Below are positions 50,601 through 62,600 of a DNA stretch of 64,000 nucleotides, piece by piece. Every line of letters starts with the position of its first letter. Position 1 is the stretch's first letter. Source of the DNA: Mycolicibacterium neoaurum (GTDB taxonomy: Bacteria > Actinomycetota > Actinomycetes > Mycobacteriales > Mycobacteriaceae); assembly GCF_036946495.1 (NCBI RefSeq), contig NZ_JAQIIX010000002.1:868001-932000 (forward strand), read 5' to 3'. The notes under the pieces are model-generated. The model ran no database searches. It was not told the origin of the DNA and saw only the letters and a program-made list of their open reading frames with translations. The position numbers and the translations under genes were made by a program.

Positions 50601-53600
50601 CATCCGCGTCGCATCGCTGGCCCGCGGCCATGGCGTCGCAGTCACGCCCCGGCAGGTGCTCGAGCACCCCACACCCGCGGCACTGGCCACCGTCGCGCGC
50701 AGCGTTGCGATCCACGGCCAGTCCCCCGATACAGAAACCACGTCCGCCGCCATCGAACTCAGTGCCGCCGACCGAGCCGAACTAACCGCACTCGGGCCGA
50801 TCCACACGGTCCTGCCACTGCTACCCCTGCAATACGGGATGTACCTGCATTCGGCATATACCGAGCCGGAGACCGATCTTTACCGCATCCAACAGATCGC
50901 CCACCTGAGCGGTCCGCTCGATCCCGATGCACTGCACGAGGCCGTCCGGACGGTCATTGCACGCCACCCCGCCCTGCGGGTGGCCATTCACACGCTGGTC
51001 GACGGATCACCGGTGCAGGTCGTCCTCGATGAGGTCGAACCTCGTTGGCGCAGCCTCGATCTGCGCGATATTGACCCGGATGAGGCACAGGCCGAACTCC
51101 TGCGCATCGCCGCCGCCGAACGCAGCGCGCCGCTGACCCTCGACCGGCCTCCGTTGCTTCGCCATGTCCTGGTATCGCTGGCCGACGACGACCACCGGTT
51201 GGTCCAGTCGATGCACCACATCCTCGCCGACGGTTGGTCGCTGTCCTCGATGTTCGACGAGATTGCACGGGTCCACAACGCGATCGTGGCCGGCTCCTCG
51301 CCGGACATCGCCGTCGATCGCTTTACCGACTTCGTCGCACACACCGAGCGTCGGGCCGAAAAGGCCTCGCGGGCATGGGAGAAAATCCTGGTCGAGGCCC
51401 GGCCCACCCTGCTCGCCGCGAACGACTCGCACGCGGTCGCGAGCCAAGACCACCGGGACGTGACCACCAGTCTGTCTCGCGATCGTGCCGAACGCCTCTA
51501 CGCGGCCGCCCGGCGCGCAGGTGTCACCGCGGCCACCGCCGTGCACGCGGCGTGGGGCCTGGCACTCGGTCGTCGACTCGGGATCGACAGCGTCGTCTTC
51601 GGCTCGCTGGTCTCCGGGCGCGGCACAGGCTATCCCGGTGTCGAATCGATCGTCGGCCTGCTCATCAACACGGTACCGGTGCCGCTGTCGTGGCAACCCG
51701 CGGACAGCCTGAGCGCAGTGGCCGCCCGGCTGCAGCAACAGCAGAATCGCGTGCTGGAGGCCCAGCACGCGCGGCTCACCGACCTGACCCGGTCCGCCGG
51801 CACCCGCACCCTGTTCGACAGCGTGGTGGTGATGGAGAACTTCCCGGACACGAGCGCCACCGACGGTGGTCCAAACACGCTGACCTACCGGGGATTCGAC
51901 GGATCCAGCGTCATGACCGATTATCCGGTCGCGTTGGTCGCCGACGCCGCCGACGACCTGCAACTCCGACTCGACTACGACCCCGGGCTGATCGGCACCG
52001 CACCCGCCGGTGATCTCCTCGGCGATGTCGTGACCATTCTCGAGACCTTCGCGGCCGACACCGCCACGACGATCGCGGCGCTGCCGCCGGTCGACACGCT
52101 ACCCGCATCACCGACCACCGGGGCCGTCGCAGCCGGTACCCCCGCCCGCACCGCCGATGCCGCGGTCGTGGCGCAGCTGACGGGACTGTACACCGACCTC
52201 CTCGGCGTCCCGGCCGGCGCAGACGACGATTTCTTCACCCTCGGTGGTGACAGCGTGCTGGTGATCCGCCTCGCCGGACGCGCGCGCCGCAGCGGACTGC
52301 CGCTCAAGCCGCAGCTGGTCTTCGCCCACCGGACGCCCGCCGCGGTGGCGGCCGCCCTTAACGTCGATTCTGCGCCGCACGAAGCGGCCCCCCTCGCCGA
52401 CGGGCCGCTACTGACACTGTCCGAGTCCGAGCGCGACAGGGTGGTCGCGGCGACCGAACGCACCGTCGTCGACGTGTGGCCGCTGTCGCCTCTGCAGGCC
52501 GGGATCTACTTCCAGGCCCGCTACGCCGAGAACGCCGCGGTCTACATCCTGCAGAACGTCATGGAGCTGCGCGACAACGTCGACATCGCCGCCATGCAGT
52601 GGGCGTATGCGCTTGTGCTGGAACGCAACCCGGTACTGCGCTCGGGATTCGTCGCCGATGATCTGCCACACCCGGTGGCCTTCATCGCCGGCGACCCGTC
52701 CTGCCGCGTGCGGCTCGTCGATCTGTCCGAGAAGGACCGGGACAGTGCCGTGGCCGATACGCAACGGCTGATCGAGCAGGACCGCCACGTTCCGTTCGAC
52801 ATGACGGCGCCGCCGTTGTCGCGGCTCACCGTCATTCGCAGGCCCGGCGGTGACGCGCTGATCCTGAGCTGCCATGTGTTGCTGATGGACGGTTGGTCAC
52901 GCGAGCTGCTGATGCGCGACCTGCTCAGCGCCTACGCGATGGCCACACAGGGACGCCTGAGCCCGCCGCGTGGTCCCGCGCACGGCTACCAGGATTATCT
53001 GCGCTGGCTCGGCGCCCAGGACAGCGCCGCCGCCGCCGACTATTGGGCACACGTCCACGACGGACTCACCGAACCGACCCTGCTGCTGCCCGAGGCCGCG
53101 GGTGCCGAACCGGCGATGACCGCGCGGGTCGACCTCCAGCTGTCCGACGACTGCGCACACGCACTGCGGGAGACCGCGCAACAACTCGGCGTCACCCTCA
53201 ACGCGCTGCTCACCACCGCACTCGGCATCGTCCTTGGTTACGAGACGGGCCGCGACGACGTGGTTTTCGGCACCACCGTCGCCGGCCGACCCACCGAAGT
53301 CGACGGCTCCGACGCAGTCATCGGATTGTTCCTCAACACCGTTCCGGTGCGCCTGCGCCTCGACCCGGCCGCATCGGTGGCCGATACCGTGCGTGGTGCA
53401 CAGGCCGACCGCCTGCGGGCACTCGACCATGAGTTCCTCGGCCTCGGTGATATTCAGCGCGCGGTGGCCGACGCGCACCGCGGCGCCGGTCTGCTCTCCG
53501 GCGGCGGCGCGTTGTTCGACAACCTGTTCGTGCTGCAGAACTTCTGGAGCGATGAGGCGTTCGCCGATGCCGAGAGCGAGTTCGGCATCCTCAGCCATGA

Positions 53601-56600
53601 CACCTTCGACGCGTCCCACTATCCCCTGACGTGGGTGGTGGCTCCCGGGGACACCCTCGCGGTGAAGCTGGAGTACCGGCCCGATTTCGTCACCGAATCG
53701 GCCGCCCGACGCCTGCTCGACCGCTACCGCACCGTCGTCGAATTCCTCGCCACCCGACCCGATGCCGCCCTCTGCTCCGTCACGGTCCAGCTCCCCGACG
53801 AACGCGACGGCCGTGCCCACCGAAGCAGCCAGGCCCATCACGATGTGCCCGACCTGACCATCGCCGAGATGCTCGCCGACTATTCCGACGGAGACAGCAC
53901 GGCGCTGGTGTACGGTTCCGCCTCGGTGACCCGCACCGAACTCGACCAGCGGGTCAGCCGCTTGGCGGGTCTGCTTGTCGCCGAGGGCATCACCGGTGAG
54001 GATACCGTCGCGCTGGCCATCCCGCGCTCCATCGACACCGTGGTCGCCCTGTTCGCGGTGCTGCGCGCCGGTGCTGCCTACTTGCCTCTGGAGCTGGACT
54101 ATCCCGACGAGCGCCTGGCCGTGATGCTCGACGATGCCCGTCCGCGGATCCTGCTCACCACGACGGCGGTGCGCGAACGCATCGCATCCATCACCCCGCC
54201 GGACTGCCTGCGGATCACCGTGGACGACCCCGAGACCCGCAGTGCGCTGGATGCGTTGGCGCCGAACTGGGCCGGCGAACGACCCGCACCGGATCGCCCG
54301 GCGTATGTCATCTACACATCCGGGTCCACCGGCAAGCCCAAGGGTGTCGTCACGCCCTACCGCGGTCTGACCAATATGCACTTCAACCACCGGGAAGCCA
54401 TCTTCGCTCCCGCGATCGCCAAGGCCGGCGGTCGGCGCCTGCGCATCGCCCATACGGTGTCCTTCGCGTTCGACATGTCCTGGGAAGAACTGCTGTGGCT
54501 GGTCGAGGGACACGAGGTGCACATCTGCGACGAGGTGTTGCGCCGCGACGCGGCCGCACTGGTCGCGTACTGCCGAGCACACCTGATCGACGTCATCAAT
54601 GTGACGCCGACCTATGCCCAGCTGTTGTTCGAAGAGGGCCTGCTCGACGACGGGGAACACCACCCCGTACTCGTCCTGCTCGGGGGTGAGGCGGTGCCGC
54701 CGTCGGTGTGGGACCGGCTCCGCGACGACCCCACCACCTACGGCTACAACCTCTACGGACCCACCGAATACACCATCAACACCCTGGGCGGTGGCACCGA
54801 CGACAGTGCCGAACCCACCGTCGGACAGCCGATCTGGAATACCGATGCGCATATCCTCGATCCGTGGCTGCGCCCCGTCGCCGACGGCCATCCCGGCGAG
54901 CTCTATATCGCCGGCGCCGGCCTGGCCCGCGGTTACGCGCACCGATTCGGTCTGACGGCGCAGCGTTTCGTCGCCAATCCCTACCCCACCGCCACCGCGC
55001 CGGCCGGCACCCGGATGTACCGCACCGGTGACCTGGTCCGCCGCGGCGCCGACGGCAATATCGAATTCCTCGGCAGGACCGACGAGCAGGTCAAGATCCG
55101 CGGCCACCGCGTCGAGCTCGGCGACGTGGAATCAGCGATCGTCGCCCATCCGAGCGCCGCACAGGCCGCGGTGATCGCCACCGCCGACCCGCGGGTGCCC
55201 GGCACGCAGCGCCTCGTCGCCTATGTGGTGCCCGCCGCCACCCCCGAGGCCGACCGGACGGCCGCCGAAAGCGCTCATGTGGGCGAATGGGAACAGATCT
55301 ACTCCGACGAATACTCGACGATCTCCACCGCGGTGTTCGTCGAAGACTACGCCGGCTGGGATTCGAGCTACGACGGTGCACCCATTCCGTTCGAGGAGAT
55401 GTCGGAGTGGCGGGCCACGACGGTGGCCGCCATCGCCGATCTGTCCCCGGCACGGATCCTCGAGATCGGCGTCGGTACTGGGCTTTTGCTCGGACAGCTC
55501 GCGCCACGGGTCGACGAGTACTGGGGTACCGATCTGGCCGCACCGGTGATCGAGGCGCTGAACAACGAACTGGGCACCGATCTGGAGCTGAGCGATCGGA
55601 TCCATTTGACCGTGGCCCCCGCCGATCGACTCGGTGAGATCCCCACCGGCCATTTCGATGTGGTCGTCATCAACTCCGTGATCCAGTACTTCCCGTCGGT
55701 GCGCTACCTGGCCGATGTGGTCGAGAGTGCGGCCCGACACCTGCGGCCCGGCGGTGCGCTCTTCATCGGCGATGTGCGTAACAGGTTGCTGCTGGACACC
55801 TTTCACACCGCGATCGCACTGTCGCGAAGTGACTCCGACAGCACCGACGCCGAGCAGGTGCGCCGTGCCGCCGAGCGGGGCGTGGAGCTGGAGAAGGAAC
55901 TGCTGCTCGATCCCGACTTCTTCGTCGCGCTCGCACACCGTCTGGGCATGACGGTCGAGATCAGACTCAAGACCGGCGCATTCCACAACGAACTCACCCG
56001 GCACCGCTACGACGTGATCCTGCGCGCTGATGCGCCCGCCGCACCGACGCACCGCACGACACTGCACTGGCCAGGTGACCTGGGGACGGTGAAAGCCGCG
56101 CTCGCGGAGGCGGGTCCGGACGGGCTACGGGTCACGGCCATCCCCAACGGCCGACTGGCCGGCGAGATCGCCGCGACGGCCCACCTCGCGGCGGGCGATA
56201 TCGCGGAGGCCAGGACCGCGCTGAGCGCCCCCGCCGGAATCGACCCGGCGCACCTGCACGCGCTCGCCGGTGAGACCGGCTGGACTGTCCGGTTGACCTG
56301 GCATCCCGGCGACCCGGCGTTGATGGACGCCGTGTTCACCACCACGGACGAGCCACTCGGTGACCTGTACAGCTCGGCTACCGTCGACCGCCCGTTGGAG
56401 GAGCTCGGCAACAACCCCGCCGGGTCGCGCGAGCGCTCGGCGACCGTCGCAGCGTTGCGCCGCCACCTGCGCGACACCCTGCCCGACTATATGGTGCCGT
56501 CGGCCTTCGTTGCGCTGGAACGGATTCCGTTGACCGATAACGGCAAATTGGATGTCCGAGCGCTCCCCGATGCCGACGCAGTGGCACCGGTCTCCACCAG

Positions 56601-59600
56601 CCGCGCTGCCCAGAATCCCGTCGAGGAACTCTTGGCCGAGTTGTTCGCCGAGGTGCTCGGCATCGACGAGGTCGGCGTCGAGGACAACTTCTTCGACATC
56701 GGTGGCCATTCGCTGCTGACCATCCGGCTGATGAGCCGGGTGCGCAGCGCGATGGGCGCCGAACTCACCATCCGCGATGTGTTCGACGCCCCGACCGTCG
56801 CCCAGCTGGCCACCAAGCTCCGGCTCGACGGCCCCTCCCGACCGGAGCTGACCGTAGCGACACGCCCCGAGCGGCTGCCGCTGTCGGCAGGGCAGGAACG
56901 CCTGTTCATCCTCGAACAGCTCGGGGAAACCGGTGCGGCATACAACTATCCGCTGACCTTCCGGCTCCGCGGACCGCTCGATACGGACGCGTTCACCGCT
57001 GCGCTGACCGATGTGGTGGACCGCCACGAGGTGCTGCGCACGGTCTTCACAACGCAGGATGGCACCCTGCAGCAGACCATTCTGCCCGCCGGTGCGCGGG
57101 TGCCGGTGAGGGTGCTCGATTGCGACGAATCCGCCGTCGGTGGCCTCGTGGACGCCGCGGCGGACCACCGCTTCGATCTGAACACCGATATCCCCCTGCG
57201 TGCGACGATCATGCGGGTCGCCGAAGACGATCATGTTGTCGCGCTGATCCTGCACCACATCGCCGTCGACGAATGGTCGGATGCGCCGCTGCTCGACGAC
57301 CTGGCCACCGCCTACCGGGCCCGACGGGCCGGACGGGCACCCGCGTGGTCACCGCTTCCCCTGCAGTACGCCGATTACGCGCTGTGGCAACAGGATCTGC
57401 TGGCTTCCGTCGCCGACGAGCAGACCGCGTTCTGGACTGCGACGCTGGCGGGCGCACCGGATGAGCTGGCGTTGCCCACCGACAGGCCGCGCCCGGCCAA
57501 GCCCAGCGGCGCAGGCAGCACGCTGCAACTGGACCTGCCGGCCCCGGTGGTCGCGGGCCTGCGTCGGATGACCGCTGAGCATCAGGTCAGCACGGTGATG
57601 TGCTTCCACGCCGCCGTCGCCGCGTTGATGCACCGGCTCGGCGCGGGCGAGGACATCGTGGTCGGGACACCGGTTGCCGGGCGCACCGAGGCGGAGTTGA
57701 ACCCGCTGGTCGGGTTCTTCGTCAACACCGTAGTGCTACGCGTCGACGTGTCGGGTAATCCCACGTTCGTGGAACTGCTCGATCGGGTTCGCGATGTCGA
57801 CCTGGCGGCCTTCGACCACCAGGATCTGCCGTTCGATCGAGTGGTCGAGGCGCTCAACCCGCCGCGGGCCGCGGGGCGTAACCCGCTGTTCCAGACCTTC
57901 GTCGGCTACCACTACCGCGATGATGCGACCGCCGATGTACTGGACCTGCCGACAGAGTGGTTGTCGCCCAACGTCACCGCCGCCATGTTCGACCTCGGCT
58001 TCACCCTGATCGACAACATCGCCCGCGGGCGGATGACGGTCCTGGCGGAGTTCGCCACCGACCTGTTCGATCCCGAGACCGTCGAGCGCTTTACCGAACG
58101 CCTGCTGACGCTGCTCACCCAGGTGGTCGCCGAACCCGACACCCGCATAGCGGATTCCGCGGTGTTCCTGCCCGGTGAACGTCAGTGGCTCGACGAAGTC
58201 GGCACCGGACCGGCCACCCCGATATCACCGGACGACCTGGCCACGATGGTGATCCAGCAGGCGCTGCGCAGCCCCGATGCCGTTGCCGTGCGCGGTGACG
58301 AGACGGACACCGCGCTCACCTACGCCGAGCTCGACGAGTGGTCCCGCAGGCTCGCCGCCGACCTGGCCGGCCAGGGTGCCGGGCCCGGCACCCTCATCGG
58401 GCTGGCGGTACCGCGGTCGGTCGAGCTGGTCGTCGCCCTGGTGGCGATCGCCCGCTGCGGTGCGGCATTCCTGCCGCTGGACAGTGACTTCCCCGCCGAT
58501 CGACTGCAGTTCATGCTCGATGACGCGCAGCCGGTGACCGTCCTGCGGGACCGCGAACGGATCCGTGCCGCGCGACACGGTGAAAAAGCCCTTCCGACAA
58601 ACGGATCCGAAAACGCTGCCCGGGGTGAGAACTGGGCGTATGTGCTCTATACGTCGGGGACCACGGGACGGCCCAAGGGTGTGCCCGTGCCTCACCGCGC
58701 CATCGCCAACCGGATCGCCTGGCTGCAGGAGGCCTACCCGCTGGCGGTGAGCGACCGGATGCTGGTCAAGACGCCGATCAGCTTCGACACCTCGGTGTGG
58801 GAGGTCTTCTGGCCCCTCAGTGTAGGTGCGACGCTTGTGCTCGCCCGCCCAGGCGGGCACCGCGAACCCCGCTACCTCGCCGAGACCATTGCCGCCCATG
58901 GCGTCACCGCCGTCGACTTCGTCCCGTCGGTGCTCGAACTGTTCCTCGACGAACTCGATATCGACACCGCAGGCACACCCGATCTGTCCAGCCTGACCCG
59001 GGTCACCGTGGGTGGTGAGGCCTTGTCCCGGGACCTCGCCGAGCGAACCATCCGGCGATTGGGCGTACCCCTGCACAACCTGTACGGACCCACCGAGACC
59101 GCTGTGGACGTTCTGGGCTGGACCGCCGACGGTGGTCCCGTCGCGATCGGCGTCCCCGGTGCCAACGTCCGTGCCTACGTCCTCGACAGCCGCTTGCGGC
59201 CCACCCCTCCAGGCATTCCCGGTGAGCTCTACCTGGCCGGCGTGCAGTTGGCGGACGGGTATCTGGGCAGGCCCGCGCTGACCGCGGAGCGATTCGTCGC
59301 CGATCCCTGGGGCCCGGCCGGTGCCCGCATGTACCGCACTGGCGACGTGGTGCGGTGGCGGTCGGACGGACAGCTGGAGTATCGCGGCCGCGACGACGAC
59401 CAGATCAAGGTCCGCGGCGTGCGCATCGAACCCGGTGAGATCGAGACGGTGCTCGCCCGGCACCCGGCCGTCAGCTCGGTCCGTGTGCTTCTGCGCGGAG
59501 GTGCGCTCGTCGCCTATTACGTATGTGCTGGCGCGGATTCACCCACCGCCGAGCAACTCCGGCGCTTCGGTGCGCAATCGCTGCCGATGCACATGGTGCC

Positions 59601-62600
59601 CGCCGCGTTCGTCGAGCTCGACGCGCTGCCGGTGACGGCGACCGGCAAGCTCGACCGTGATGCGCTACCGGACCCGCACCCCTCCGCCGGGTCCGGCAGG
59701 CCACCGGTCACGCCGACCGAGATCACATTGTGCGATCTGGTCGGCGACATCCTCGGCGTGGACGCCGTCGGCCTCGACGACGACTTCTTCGCCCTCGGTG
59801 GGCATTCGCTGTCGGCGATCAGGCTGCTCGGCAGGATCCGCGCGGTCCTGGGCACCGAGTTCAGTCTTCGTGAGCTGTTCGACGCCCCCACGGTCGCCGA
59901 ACTCGCGGCCCGGGTCGACCAGGACAGCGGTGTCGCGGCGGTCCGGCCGGCATTGAGCGCGCGGCCCAGGCCCGACCGGGTGCCATTGTCGCCCGGACAG
60001 TCCAGCATGCGACTGCACTACGCCCTGGAGGGGCCAAATCCGACCTACAACGTGCCCATGGTGTGGCGGGTCGACGGTCGGTTCGATATCGCGACACTGG
60101 AACTCGCACTGCACGACGTGATCGGGCGCTACGAGATCTTGCGGACCATCTATCCCGACCGGGACGGTGTTTTCGAGCCGCGTGTCCTCGACCCTGCCGA
60201 GGTGGATCTGCACGTCACGCTGATCGCCGACCACGAGCTGCGCGACGCGGCACGGTACTGCTTCCGCCTCGACGAGGAGATACCGGTCAAGGTGTTCCTC
60301 GCCGAATTGGGCACCGGGAGCGTGCTGTTGGTCAACATCCACCACATCGCCACCGACGAATGGTCCGATGAACCGCTGCTGCGCAATCTGCGCACAGCCT
60401 ATGAGGCACGTCGTTGCGGGCTGGCACCGCAATGGCCGGAGTTGTCGCTGCAGTACGCCGACTATGCGATGTGGCACGCCGAATTGCTCGACGCTGTGGC
60501 CGAGAAGCAGCTGCGGTACTGGCAGGACACGCTGGCCGGGGTTCCCGAAGAGACCGGCCTGCCGACCGATCACCCACGCCTGCCGACGAATACGTTCCGC
60601 GGTGGCACCGTGACGACATCGCTGCCGCCCAGTACCGTCAGCGCGCTACGCGGACTCGCGCGTGACAACCAGGCGACGATGTTCATGGTCGCCCACTCCG
60701 CCGTGGTTACGTTGTTGAACCGGATGGGCGCCGGCGACGATATCGTCGTCGGCACGCCGGTGTCGGGACGATCGGATGTGCTGTTGCACGACCAGATCGG
60801 CTATTTCCTGAACACGGTCGTGTTGCGCTCCCAGGTGCACGCCGGGCAGACCTTCGCCGAGTTGTTGGCCGACAACCGGGCGGGCGTTCTGCAGGCATTC
60901 GACCACCAGGACATCCCCTTCGACCGGATCGTCAAGGAAGTGAATCCCCTTCGCGTCCGCGGCCAGCACCCGCTGTTCCAGATCATGATGATGTACCTGG
61001 TGAGCGGTGACACCGAGCGCGTCGAGATCGACGGGATGACGCTGTCCGCCGATGAGGTCGACACCGGGACGGCGAAGTTCGACCTGTCGATCGACTTCGT
61101 CGAGCACGCCGACGAATCGGTCACCCTCACCATGGAATACAACGCCGACCTGTTCGAGGCGTCGACCATCGACGCGCTGTCGGCCCGCCTGCTGGCGGTG
61201 TTCGACCGGGTGTCGGAGGACGCGGGCGTCCGGCTGGCCGATCTCGACATGCTCATCGAATCCGAGTCCGATCGGATCGCCGAATGGGAGCGCGGCGCCG
61301 AACTGTCCGCGCCGGCGACGACGCTGACGGCCCTGTTCGAGGCGCAGGTGCGCGCCGCACCTACCGCCGTGGCGATCATCGACGGTGCGCGGGAACTGAC
61401 GTTCGACGAGGTGAACCGTCGGGCGAACCGGCTCGCGCGCCACGCGATTGCCCGCGGTCTCGGGGCCGACGATATCGCGGCGCTGGATCTGCCCCGTTCG
61501 GCCGATGTGCTGATCGCAATCCTGGCCGTGCACAAGGCGGGTGGGGCATATCTGGCCCTCGATGCCGAATACCCCACCGAGCGGATCACGCATATGCTCG
61601 CCGACGCCCGGCCGGTGCTCACCATCACGGCCGAGACGATGGACGAAGCAGACGGTGACCCGATGCTCTCCGATGCCGACGTCACCGATGCCGAGCGCCG
61701 CATCCCGGTGCGTCCGGATCATGCTGCCTACCTGATCTATACCTCGGGCAGCACCGGCAAGCCCAAGGGTGTCGTCGTGCCACAGCGCAGCATCGTCAAC
61801 CTGTTCGCCAGCCACCGCGAACGCCTCTACCGGCCGACGATGGCGACCGCGGGCCGAGACCGGCTTCGGGTCGGGCACGCCTGGTCGTTCGCGTTCGACG
61901 CGTCGTGGCAACCGCAGTTGTGGTTGTACGACGGACACACCATCTGCCTGGTATCGGACGAGACACGTCGCGATCCTGCGCTGCTGGCCGCCCAGCTCGA
62001 CGACCAAGAATTCGACTTCGTCGAGCTGACACCGTCGATGTTCGACAGCGTCGCGCGCGCCGGGGCCGTCCGCGACGGGGCGTGCCGATTGTCCGCGATC
62101 GGCGTCGGCGGCGAGGCCGTCCCGCCGGAGCTGTGGGCCGAACTGGGCGCGATGCCGTCGACCCGGGCCTACAACCTGTACGGGCCGACGGAGACCACCG
62201 TCGACGCCCTGGTCGCCGAGCCCGACGGTTCGTTCGAGGCGAAGATCGGCACCCCGGTGGCGAACTCGACGGTCTACGTACTCGATCAGTGGTTGCGCCG
62301 CGTTCCGCCCGGGGTGCGCGGTGAGCTGTACGTCGCGGGAGCGGGGCTGGCGCGCGGCTATCTCGGCCAATCAGCCAACACCGCACAGCGTTTCGTCGCC
62401 AACCCCTACCGCGACGGTGAGCGGATGTACCGGACCGGTGATCTGGTCAGCTGGTCGGTCGACGGGCAGTTGATCTACCACGGCAGGGCCGACGAGCAGG
62501 TCAAGATCCGCGGCTATCGGGTGGAACTCGGTGAGATCGAGTCCGCGCTGCGGGCAACACCCGACGTCGCGGACGCGGCCGTCGTGGCCCGCCACGACAC

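Noticed and set aside
51900..52300. Deleted A domain or frameshift between C2 and T2
   Set aside because: The frame is continuous, the linker is of normal length and both flanking domains are intact, so the A-less module looks designed rather than decayed.
52897..55107. 736-codon open frame on the - strand inside the NRPS
   Set aside because: High-GC antisense shadow of the C3-A2 region; no recognisable domain and no start signal.
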